From the NCBI GenBank assembly GCA_902386135.1, contig CABMIB010000014.1, positions 1 through 47,437 of the forward strand: a DNA stretch of 47,437 bases, in the 5' to 3' direction. The notes beneath the pieces are model-generated. The model had not been told where the DNA came from and searched no databases. It saw only the letters and a program-made list of their open reading frames with translations. The stretch is from an uncultured archaeon. Lineage in GTDB: Archaea > Halobacteriota > Methanosarcinia > Methanosarcinales > Methanoperedenaceae. Positions 15,166-22,995 of the stretch are shown piece after piece. A program made the translations under genes and the position numbers. Numbering within the stretch: the first letter of the stretch is position 1; each line of letters starts with the position of its first letter.

Positions 15166-15777
15166 ATGGCGGATGAATCTTCATGGGTAGAACGTTTTTA
15201 TACACATTTCCTTGGCCGCGATTTTGCTTATCTCTTTGCTGGCGGGCTATTTATCTGCATTATGGAGTATACATTCTATTCTAAAGTTTCTTTTCTAGAG
15301 AGATTTTCAAGCATTTCTTTAGAATTATTTGGCTTTCTTTTGGCTTCTTATTTCCTTGGTATAATGCTGAGAGGCTATGCTACTACAATCTTTCGTTCTT
15401 TAAATTATAAGCCCCGCGATTATCCGGGTGAGTTAATTTTAAAACAAATTCTTTTAAAAGATATCGATATGCCGGTAATCAATCAACGAGAAAGGTTTTT
15501 CTATATATTAACAGTCTATATTTCAATAGGAGCCTCACTTTTCTTTGGAGGGTTATCTATGGTAGGCGTTGCCTTCGGTCACTGGGTATACAAAGGGTTT
15601 CTTCCTCCTGGATGGGTCTTTAGGGGATATCTTCCTTATGGAAATTTCCTGTTGACAGGTGGATTAGTTATAGTAGGGTTGATCCTTTTCTATCGCGCTA
15701 ATTATTGGATTAAAAAGATTGATTCCGAAGATAAAGCTCTTATTAATTATATTAAATCTAAAAATAATAAAACGTAG
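15166..15777 (+). CDS. Multi-spanning membrane protein
   Basis: 203 aa from the ATG at 15166 (GGGAG 6 nt upstream). An earlier in-frame ATG at 15037 would add 43 aa without membrane character and overlaps a repeat. About four hydrophobic segments are seen: FAYLFAGGLFICIMEY, LFGFLLASYFLGIML, FFYILTVYISIGASLFFGG and NFLLTGGLVIVGLILFY. No known family is recognised. It is flanked by decayed fragments of the element's own ATPase/nuclease locus, so it looks like cargo inserted between backbone ends. Confidence 0.7.
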   Translation: MADESSWVERFYTHFLGRDFAYLFAGGLFICIMEYTFYSKVSFLERFSSISLELFGFLLASYFLGIMLRGYATTIFRSLNYKPRDYPGELILKQILLKDIDMPVINQRERFFYILTVYISIGASLFFGGLSMVGVAFGHWVYKGFLPPGWVFRGYLPYGNFLLTGGLVIVGLILFYRANYWIKKIDSEDKALINYIKSKNNKT

Positions 15778-15865
15778 CCAGATTCTTGCTGCCTCTAAGC
15801 AATCCCTGAAATAAACTAAATCTTGATCCATACTACCTAACTTCAAAACCGTTCTCGGCTGGGGC

Positions 15866-16107
15866 TTTGCCTCCGTTTTATAAATTCAAATTACAGGGAA
15901 ACAGGGAGAAAATAGTCATGGCATCAAGAGCAAAATATGCAGGTAAAAGAAAAGAAATAGAGAGGAATATTGAAAAACAGAGCTGTTAATTTTCTTTTAA
16001 TTCAAAGTAATCTTTGCCATCAAAATAGGCCGCGCAGATGCTTTTTAAGGGAATACCAGTCCTTTTACTCAAGGCGAGCTTGTAGAGGTAAATTTGATGA
16101 AGGGATT
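15866..16107. pseudogene. Fragments of the ATPase and nuclease 3' ends
   Basis: Closely similar to about 10584-10820: the last 40 or so codons of the VirD4-like ATPase (+ strand, ending EKQSC) followed by the C-terminal end of the convergent nuclease (- strand). No start or catalytic part remains. It marks an old duplication of the element backbone. Confidence 0.8.
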
Positions 16108-16171
16108 AAAAGATTTAAAGGATGATATTCGTAAAATTCAGATACCATCTTGGTTTTGTTTGAATTTGTTT

Positions 16172-16858
16172 CTACGCCCTACAGCTCTGTAGATTCGAGC
16201 ATTTTGAAAATATAACATATTTTAAAATTTCATATGCCATTTCGCCATATTCATTTATCATTTTTTGTTTATCATTAAGTATCCCGAGGTCGACTTGTCC
16301 AATCATATATCCCATCCTATGAGCAGTCAATAGCATAGCGATATCAAAAGCCCAATCGTTTGGAGTTTGTTGAAAATTAAAATAATTCTTCCGAAAAATA
16401 TAAGTTCCAGATAGAGGTATTTTAACATAGTCTAATTCAGGATAAAAAAGTTTTAAAATAGGCTTTGCCACCAAAGTACCAACTGGAAATTGATCATAAT
16501 CTGATTTATAAAATCCATTTGCAAAGATTATATTTTTCGCTAAAGAATTATATAGTAAGTATATCCATTGAGTTTTTGGGTCTTTAATATCACCATCTAT
16601 CTTAATAATTAAATCTGTTTGACACCTTTGGATCCCGTATTTCATTGCATGACCTAATCCTTGTTGCTTACAACAAAATACTGTTGCACCAGCTGATTTT
16701 GCCAATTCAAAAGTCCTATCATTAGAATTATTATCGATGACTATTACTTCAAGGACTAGTTTAGATTTTTTCATCTCTGAAACTACATTTTTTATCGTTT
16801 TTTCGACATTAAAAGCTGGAATTACAACAGATAATTTCGATTTTATAATCTTATCCAT
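16172..16858 (-). CDS. Family 2 glycosyltransferase
   Basis: 228 aa GT-A fold. It has VVIPAFNVEKTIKNVV (nucleotide-sugar binding), VIVIDNNSNDRT, then GLGHAMKYGI and the metal-binding IKIDGD (DxD-like). The length suits a minimal GT2 without membrane helices. It is the last gene of a compact four-gene operon. The sugar and acceptor are unknown; a polyprenyl-phosphate or cell-surface glycan role is common for this type. Confidence 0.85.
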   Translation of the reverse strand: MDKIIKSKLSVVIPAFNVEKTIKNVVSEMKKSKLVLEVIVIDNNSNDRTFELAKSAGATVFCCKQQGLGHAMKYGIQRCQTDLIIKIDGDIKDPKTQWIYLLYNSLAKNIIFANGFYKSDYDQFPVGTLVAKPILKLFYPELDYVKIPLSGTYIFRKNYFNFQQTPNDWAFDIAMLLTAHRMGYMIGQVDLGILNDKQKMINEYGEMAYEILKYVIFSKCSNLQSCRA

Positions 16859-16867
16859 AAATTCAAT

Positions 16868-17650
16868 TTATGATTTCTGTATTTTTTTGTGATTCTTGAT
16901 ATAAATTCTTGGAGCAAAACCAACTTCTCTTGCAGGAACTCCTAAATATAATTTTTTAGTTTTGGTTGATTTCGTTACTATTGCTCCAGCACCAACATAT
17001 GAGCCTTTTTCAATAACAATTGGCCCAATCACTAATGCTTTTCTGCCTATAAATGAATTGGCTTTAACAATAGGTGAAAGTTCCGATTTGAATGGCACAA
17101 TATCTTTAAACTTATGAATCAAATCTCCCTGAACAATTGAGTTTTTTTCAATTAAACAATCATTTGAAACGAAACCTGATATAAAACATCTATCTTGGAT
17201 GATAACCCTATCATAAATTTTTGCTCCATACTCGATAACACATTTTTTTCCAATAGTGGTCTCTTCGCCAATAAATGAAAGATAGTCTAATCTACACTCT
17301 TTGCCTATTTGTGTTCCCTTACAAATAATTGTATTCCCGTGGATAATTGATTTGTCCCCAATCTTTAAAGGCTTAACATTTTTGTTATTTTTTTTAATTT
17401 GATAACCAGAAAAGCCTAATGTACAGTTTGGTCCAATGTATACATTTTTACCTATTAAAACATTATTTGCAATAGCTGTATTGCTGAGGATAATTGATTT
17501 GTCCCCAATCTTTAAAGGCTTAACATTTTTGTTATTTTTTTTAATTTGATAACCAGAAAAGCCTAATGTACAGTTTGGTCCAATGTATACATTTTCTCCT
17601 AATTTAACATTATCCGCAATAACTGATGATTTATGAACGAATGCTTCCAT
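16868..17650 (-). CDS. Hexapeptide-repeat acyltransferase with internal duplication
   Basis: 260 aa left-handed beta-helix protein. Repeats such as VYIGPNCTLGFSG, VLIGKNVYIG, TTIGKKCVIEYGAKI and SYVGAGAIVTKS are followed by the usual LYLGVPAREVG end. It belongs with acetyl/acyltransferases of the WbbJ/LpxA-like fold. A 108-bp DNA segment is present twice in perfect copy inside the gene (offset 147 bp, 49 aa), which repeats the motif GYQIKKNNKNVKPLKIGDKS. It lies between the GT2 and hydrolase genes with gaps of 3-9 nt. Confidence 0.85.
   Translation of the reverse strand: MEAFVHKSSVIADNVKLGENVYIGPNCTLGFSGYQIKKNNKNVKPLKIGDKSIILSNTAIANNVLIGKNVYIGPNCTLGFSGYQIKKNNKNVKPLKIGDKSIIHGNTIICKGTQIGKECRLDYLSFIGEETTIGKKCVIEYGAKIYDRVIIQDRCFISGFVSNDCLIEKNSIVQGDLIHKFKDIVPFKSELSPIVKANSFIGRKALVIGPIVIEKGSYVGAGAIVTKSTKTKKLYLGVPAREVGFAPRIYIKNHKKIQKS
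17341..17595. repeat. Intragenic 108-bp perfect direct repeat
   Basis: 17341-17448 and 17488-17595 are identical, including long T runs. It is in frame and extends the beta-helix. Lack of any synonymous change suggests a very recent duplication or an assembly artefact. Confidence 0.85.
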
Positions 17651-17653
17651 TGA

Positions 17654-18406
17654 TTATTCTTCCAAGAAATTATCTAATTTATTAAATAATAAATCAATTT
17701 CTTCTTCAAGCCCATGAGATGATTTGGATAACTCCACAAGTTCTATATGCTTTGGCAATTGTTTTCGAACAAAATATTTTGAATCTTCTATCGAAACAGT
17801 TTGATCTTTGGTTCCATGAAAAATGACCATAGGGATATATGAGTTCCAGTTAGTATCTTGTGGCTTATAATAGTAGAATTCCACAGCCATTTCAGGGTTG
17901 AACTTAAATTTTTTTTCATTAATAATTATCTGTTTTTTCTTAAACACAGAATTTATTCCGCCTTGAGGAAAAAAGGATTTGCCCCATGGAACATTGGCAG
18001 ATGTAAATGTTGATTCATAACTAGTAACTGGATTTAATAATGCAACTTTCATTACTTTAGAGAATTTAATCTGTTGGCTTAGTAATAATAAAATACTTGC
18101 TCCAAAACTCGCGGCGACTATATAAATTTTATCATATTTACCATCCAAATAGTTAATTATAGTATTTAAATCAATTAACATACCAGCAATAGTTGCATTT
18201 TCTGAAGTAATTTTTGATTCTCCATGCCCTCTAAAATCAAACCGAAATGTATTGAAACCAATTTCTTCTAAATGTTTGGATAGCTCTATATAAAAGCCGC
18301 CCTCATCTTTTGATGATGTAATACCATGGCATAAAAGTACAACTTTTTTTGAGTTCGAATTGCCCTCCTTGTAAACAATGTTATGTCCATCCATAGTTAC
18401 TATCAT
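17654..18406 (-). CDS. Alpha/beta hydrolase
   Basis: 250 aa. Oxyanion region LLCHGITSSKDEGGFY; FDFRGHGES; nucleophile elbow AASFGAS (Ser about 97); acid FHGTKDQTV; catalytic His SSHGLEE. The fold is that of serine esterases/lipases or thioesterases. It starts 1 nt downstream of the membrane protein gene and ends 3 nt before the acyltransferase, so one transcript is nearly certain. It may remove or transfer acyl groups in the same pathway as the acyltransferase; this is inference. Confidence 0.85.
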   Translation of the reverse strand: MIVTMDGHNIVYKEGNSNSKKVVLLCHGITSSKDEGGFYIELSKHLEEIGFNTFRFDFRGHGESKITSENATIAGMLIDLNTIINYLDGKYDKIYIVAASFGASILLLLSQQIKFSKVMKVALLNPVTSYESTFTSANVPWGKSFFPQGGINSVFKKKQIIINEKKFKFNPEMAVEFYYYKPQDTNWNSYIPMVIFHGTKDQTVSIEDSKYFVRKQLPKHIELVELSKSSHGLEEEIDLLFNKLDNFLEE

Positions 18407-18407
18407 A

Positions 18408-19202
18408 TTATTCCTCCTTTATATTTTTCTGAGAATCATTCATTAATTTTATAACTTTTATAAATGTGATGGCAGATATATCATTTCCAATCATGTTACA
18501 TCGTACAACTGCAATAAAATCTTTATTTAAAATATGGTTTGTAAACCCGAAGTTTTTTTCAAAATCTTTTTGAATTTCTTTAAATTTTTTAGTTTTATTA
18601 AATAGCATAGAAGCAGCTAAAACGCCATGAGAGCCACAACCAGCAATAATTAACGCTTTCTTGGTCGTTGCAAATGGATTTTTTGCCCTAATAATTAACC
18701 CATAATCTATTTCATCATCTACTGATTTTGTATATATATGACTATTAACATGTAAGGCATCATTTTCATCAAAATATACTAAAGATTTCATATGTTTCAT
18801 GAGATCTTTAGTGCATGAATTGTGGACTGGACCACCAACACTTACAATATTCTCATCAATATAAATTGATTGGTTATTTGTTGAATACATATGTTTTATC
18901 TTTGAATCATTATATATATCTTCTAGTGTTCGATGAAGATTAGCAGCAGCACTTGCGTCCGGCCCCCTTAATAAAGCAATTCCACTAGTAGTTTCATCAT
19001 CAATTGAACCTGATACTATATAGATATCATCTTTATCTGCAAATGAAAATAATCGTCTGAGGTACCATCTTAAAGTTATAAAATATGTTATAAAGTTACT
19101 CACAGTTTGTACAGCAATCTGAAGCATTATTGTTAGGGTTGATGCTATAATACCTAATATTATAGTATCAGAGTTTTTATATAAATAATCAATAAAACTC
19201 AT
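18408..19202 (-). CDS. Membrane-anchored protein of unknown family
   Basis: 264 aa. The N-terminal membrane segment (TIILGIIASTLTIMLQIAVQ, about 13-40) is followed by a soluble alpha/beta domain with IYIVSGSIDDETTSG, LLRGPDASAAANL, IVSVGGPVHNSCT and ALIIAGCGSHGVLAAS. The glycine-rich loops suggest a Rossmann-like ligand-binding domain tethered to the membrane, a layout known for nucleotide-sensing effectors. I do not recognise the family. It is the first gene of the four-gene operon. Confidence 0.7.
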   Translation of the reverse strand: MSFIDYLYKNSDTIILGIIASTLTIMLQIAVQTVSNFITYFITLRWYLRRLFSFADKDDIYIVSGSIDDETTSGIALLRGPDASAAANLHRTLEDIYNDSKIKHMYSTNNQSIYIDENIVSVGGPVHNSCTKDLMKHMKSLVYFDENDALHVNSHIYTKSVDDEIDYGLIIRAKNPFATTKKALIIAGCGSHGVLAASMLFNKTKKFKEIQKDFEKNFGFTNHILNKDFIAVVRCNMIGNDISAITFIKVIKLMNDSQKNIKEE

Positions 19203-19637
19203 ATACCCCCAATTTGTTTTGTATATATATAATTTTTTACATGGTGCTGTCTGATTAGCTTACTTCGTTATTTGGAGTATCGCTATTTTAACATGATATA
19301 TTCGTTTACGTCTAAGACAAATTCTCACAAATTATTTATGGTATAGGTTATTATAACTGATTATGAAAATATCATGGAGGGTATTAATCGAAACCTTTCT
19401 GAGAGAACCTCATTTATCTATATATGGTGGAAAAAAATTATATTATATTAGATATTGTTTACAGAGGGTTCCCTCAAAATAGCAGTTAGATTATTGATGA
19501 TCACAAAATTGCCAAAGAATAACATATGGCCGGAACAATTCAGAATTGACGATGGAATATACTCCGAGAAATTGTCGAGTCAAATGTCAAAATTGTTTTC
19601 TAAATGGGGTTAAGCAATCCTTGGGAGCTAAAATATA
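19203..19637. other. AT-rich divergent promoter region
   Basis: No gene seen. It separates the - strand four-gene operon from the + strand radical SAM gene. TATA-like AT stretches lie near both ends, and a GAGGG/CCCTC near-palindrome is at about 19465. No clear operator. Confidence 0.4.
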
Positions 19638-21107
19638 ATGAACGTTCTTTTTATATATTCTTTATACAATTTTTCTATTTCCTCAACAGATATTTCTTCG
19701 ACCGAGAAGCCAATAAAAAGTTATGAATTAATTTATTTCGGCATATCCTATATATCTTCATTTTTGAAAGAACATGGTCATAGTACGAAATTAATTGTTT
19801 TGAATAGAATGACTGGCAAGAGAAACAAAAAAATAATTGATGAATATATAAATAAATTTAAACCAAAAATTATTGTCTTTACCGCAGTAAGCACTGAGTA
19901 TAATTTTATTACAACTATTGCAAAATATGTTAAAAAATATTTTCCAGATATATATTTATTAATTGGTGGCCCACATGTTTCTCTGAATCCAGAAGAAGTT
20001 TTGGGAAATTTTGATGCTTTATGTATTGGCGAAGGTGAAATTGCAATACTCAAATTAGTGTCGCAATTAGAAAAAAATATTAACCCTTCAAATATACGTA
20101 ACTTATGGATAAGGCATGGCTCGAAAATAGAGAAAAATCCAACACAACCATTTTTGCAAAATCTTGATATATTACCCTTCCCTGATAGAGAAATGTGGAA
20201 AGAATGGATAGAAAATCCGGATGCAAGATATTCTATACTTTTAGGACGAGGATGCCCTTTTGAGTGTACATATTGCTGCAATCATGCATTAAAGAAATTG
20301 GCATCCGGATTATATGTCAGATATAGATCCCCAGAAAATATCATAAAAGAAATTAGAGATATTTTAAAACAAAATACAAATATAAATGAAATATATTTTG
20401 AAGTAGAAACTATCGGAGTAAATAAAAAATGGCTCATGGATTTATGTGATAAACTACAACTTTTCAACATGACTCTGAAAAAACCTTTGTTTTTTGGAGC
20501 AAATATTAGAATTACACCCAATATGGATTTTAGGGAAATTTTCCAGAATTTGAAAAAGAGTAATTTCAGGTTTATTAACATTGGCCTTGAATCTGGAAGT
20601 GTGAGAGTACGCAGAAAAATACTTAATAGAAATTATTCAAATGAAGACATAGTTAATGCTGTGACTTTGGCGAGGGAAAATGGTTTACAGGTATCTTTTT
20701 TCAATTTGATAGGAATCCCTGGAGAAACCCTAAGTGATTTTAAAGAAACTATTGAAATGAATAGAAAATGCTTGCCCGATTGGCTAATGAATTATATTTT
20801 CTATCCTTACCCTGGAACAAAACTATTTGACTTATGTGAAAAACAAGGGTTATTAAAACAATCTCTTTCAACAGATGTAGAAAGAAGAAAATCTATCTTT
20901 GATATGCCAGATTTTAGCAAAAAGCAAATAGAGAGAGGTTATATTTGGTTCGAATACTTCGTATATAAAGGGCATAAGCCTACATATGAATTGCTGTTAA
21001 AAGTCACATTGAATAAAATATATTCAAATTATTACCTTCTTCGTTTAATAATAATGTATAAAACACTCCTTTTACGTTTTAAAGATAAATTGATTTTATC
21101 AGATTAG
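19638..21107 (+). CDS. B12-binding radical SAM protein
   Basis: 489 aa. The N-terminal cobalamin-binding-type domain (about 1-150; LLIGGPHVSLNPEEVL, CIGEGE) precedes the radical SAM core with the cluster motif RGCPFECTYCC (CxxxCxxC), then NIGLESGSVRVRRKI and FFNLIGIPGETLSDFK. The layout is that of class B / B12-dependent radical SAM methyltransferases and related enzymes (BchE, hopanoid or tetraether modifiers). The substrate is unknown. The context with a GT2, an acyltransferase and a hydrolase suggests lipid or glycan modification. Its codons are very AT-rich, like the divergent operon, pointing to joint acquisition. Confidence 0.88.
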   Translation: MNVLFIYSLYNFSISSTDISSTEKPIKSYELIYFGISYISSFLKEHGHSTKLIVLNRMTGKRNKKIIDEYINKFKPKIIVFTAVSTEYNFITTIAKYVKKYFPDIYLLIGGPHVSLNPEEVLGNFDALCIGEGEIAILKLVSQLEKNINPSNIRNLWIRHGSKIEKNPTQPFLQNLDILPFPDREMWKEWIENPDARYSILLGRGCPFECTYCCNHALKKLASGLYVRYRSPENIIKEIRDILKQNTNINEIYFEVETIGVNKKWLMDLCDKLQLFNMTLKKPLFFGANIRITPNMDFREIFQNLKKSNFRFINIGLESGSVRVRRKILNRNYSNEDIVNAVTLARENGLQVSFFNLIGIPGETLSDFKETIEMNRKCLPDWLMNYIFYPYPGTKLFDLCEKQGLLKQSLSTDVERRKSIFDMPDFSKKQIERGYIWFEYFVYKGHKPTYELLLKVTLNKIYSNYYLLRLIIMYKTLLLRFKDKLILSD

Positions 21108-21420
21108 ACAGTCAATATGGCCACAGATGTCGATTTTTACAAAATATTGGACTAATGTTGTCTTCCGGTGGCGATTCGGGCTGAAATGCGACAAAATCAT
21201 TGTAATTTTACCACTTTTTAGACTCAGAATCAAGTAGCTAAACCGCCATTTTTAGATTGTACCGATATATTAGTGCCAACCGTCTTTTGACGGTGAGAAT
21301 ATGAGTTTGGATCTTTTTCACTTATTCCCCACCTCGAACCAATCTTTGAAGCTGCTCTTTTTTAATTCATCAATGGTGGCTATTTTCACTGTTAAATCCT
21401 TATCAGATTTTTTCCTCCAA
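21108..21420 (-). pseudogene. Remnant of the TraG-like gene 3' end (copy 1)
   Basis: 21322-21412 on the - strand matches the last 30 or so codons of the ATPase at 33446-35719 (FKDWFEVGNK-type end; ATTCATCAATGGTGGC and AAATCCTTATC blocks). The stretch at about 21195-21275 (AATTTTACCACTTTTTAGAC, TCAAGTAG) recurs at 24698-24765 and about 30800. Confidence 0.6.
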
Positions 21421-21528
21421 TTTTTTAATATCAGCTTTAATTTCAGCCGCAAGTTTTTTTGCCGCATCTCCTGTCAGGTCCGCCAGCCTATCTACTTTGG
21501 CCATGATATTTTTCATATCTATCTCCAT
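21403..21528 (-). CDS. Small helical protein or fragment
   Basis: 41 aa: MEIDMKNIMAKVDRLADLTG then AAKKLAAEIKADIKKLEEKI. It is amphipathic helix/coiled coil. No Shine-Dalgarno. The stop lies at the junction with the TraG-like remnant, so it may be a broken end of a longer gene. Confidence 0.35.
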   Translation of the reverse strand: MEIDMKNIMAKVDRLADLTGDAAKKLAAEIKADIKKLEEKI

Positions 21529-21874
21529 AATACTAAATATTGATTATGAATTCAAACGGGAACGTTGATTTACGTTAAAGTTTGCTTCTTAGTTTGACTC
21601 TGTCAGATTAGCCCTCAGCGTATAAGAATTCTTCGCTGGCTCTCAAAACTATTTTTCAGATTAATGCAATATCCTCATTGGAGGCATTTGTCATGAATTT
21701 TTTTAATTTACCTTTATGTTTCTGCTATGGATTGATCCCTTAAAGGATATATTTCAGCTAATAGTGGCGTTTTTTATCAAATTCATATCAACTCTATCTC
21801 ATGTATGATATTTGTTTCTCTCAACTATCCCCCCCTAAAGCTAGAAATATGATGAAATTATAAAAAGGAAAAAT

Positions 21875-22043
21875 CATTACGATAACAACATGCTTAATTT
21901 TATGTATGCCTGCTACAGAAGATATAGGAGATATATCCTTACCCTGCATCTGCTTAATGCATCCTGATAAAGTAATCGTCGCTATAATTATTAAAAAAAG
22001 AATTTTCTTTTTTTTATGTGTTAATTTAATTCACGCTCCTCTT
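21875..22043 (-). pseudogene. 5' fragment of a lipoprotein phosphoesterase
   Basis: On the - strand a lipoprotein signal (ILFLIIIIATITLSGC, lipobox LSGC) leads to IHKIKHVVIVM. That matches the start of the phosphoesterase/acid phosphatase family, whose ENRSFD motif should follow but is gone. No ATG is present (an ATT follows the GAGGAG), so it is a dead remnant. Confidence 0.45.
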
Positions 22044-22380
22044 TTCTTTAGATTCAAAAGTGATAAGGAAATTATGCTTTATTGCATATTTAACATTTCT
22101 TTCTAAGCATATCTCATCAATATCCAGAGCATCTTAACCTGCATATGAGTGTCGCAGAAGCACCAGTGCGCAACATACTATCGTATCACATCGCATCTTT
22201 GTCATTGTGCGACTAAAAGATAAGCTTAGATATGTCAATAGAGCAAATATGTTTATATAGCCTAACGTTTATATATCTTGACAATAAGAACAATAACCAT
22301 TATACTCAGCATATGTCTGTTGGGCTTATAATTTCAGAAAATATGATATTAAAAATAAAGTTGGGGAAGGAGATGTAAAA

Positions 22381-22629
22381 ATGGAAAACCAAAATAAAGA
22401 CAAAGACATTAAATATACAGTGAATGACAAGGAGCAGGAAACGGATCAAAAAGTCATGACCCCAAGAGCAATATTGGAAAAGGCTGGTATTGATCCTACA
22501 CTGAATTACTTAGTGCAAATCGAAGGGAAAAAACAAATTTCCTATAAAGACAGCCCGGACCAAAATATAGAGATGCACAACAACATGAAGTTTATTTCTA
22601 TATCTACCGGACCAACACCTGTATCTTAA
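22381..22629 (+). CDS. Ubiquitin-like protein of conjugation system A
   Basis: 82 aa. A charged tail (about 1-25) precedes one beta-grasp-type domain: TPRAILEKAGIDPTLNYLVQ, GKKQISYKDSPDQ and MHNNMKFISISTGPTPVS. It matches the bacterial multiubiquitin/DUF2604-type Ubl found beside E2-like and JAB-E1 genes. It has no C-terminal diglycine; the end is TPVS. Strong Shine-Dalgarno (AAGGAGAT). A TATA-like TTTATATATC is at about 22269. It is the first gene of a three-gene operon; the E2-like gene begins 3 nt after its stop. It should be the protein activated by the E1 at 22992. Confidence 0.8.
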   Translation: MENQNKDKDIKYTVNDKEQETDQKVMTPRAILEKAGIDPTLNYLVQIEGKKQISYKDSPDQNIEMHNNMKFISISTGPTPVS

Positions 22630-22632
22630 CCC

Positions 22633-22995
22633 ATGAATTTATCCAATTTTTTAGAACAGCTCAAAGCTCTTGGGTACAACGATGCAATGTTAGAAGGTAA
22701 TCGAGTGAAATTCACTTACCAAGTAATGTCTGGAAGATTTAAAGACAAGACTATTACCATGGGATTTGAAATACCTCAAGATTTTCCTCTAACACCGCCG
22801 TCAGGGCCTCATATTTCTCCGCGCGTATTGCCGTTGAACCCTAGTGCAGCGACGCATCCAGAAAGAGTCGCAGAAAGTCCCTTCGGGCCAGAATGGGAGT
22901 ATTGGAGCAGGCCGTTTAATGATTGGCAAAACACGAATAAAACTGTCGAAGCATACATGACACGACATATATTTCATCTCTTTGAAACACAATGA
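22633..22995 (+). CDS. E2-like protein of system A, cysteine-free
   Basis: 120 aa, E2/UBC-superfamily-like (prokaryotic E2 family E type, from memory). The beta-meander (VKFTYQVMSGRFKDKTITMG) leads to GFEIPQDFPLTPPSGPHISP, the proline-rich turn of E2 folds, then PFGPEWEYWSRPFNDW and a C-terminal helix. No cysteine exists anywhere in the protein, so classic thioester carriage is impossible. It could use another nucleophile or act as a scaffold. The stop overlaps the E1 ATG by 4 nt (ATGA). Confidence 0.75.
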   Translation: MNLSNFLEQLKALGYNDAMLEGNRVKFTYQVMSGRFKDKTITMGFEIPQDFPLTPPSGPHISPRVLPLNPSAATHPERVAESPFGPEWEYWSRPFNDWQNTNKTVEAYMTRHIFHLFETQ

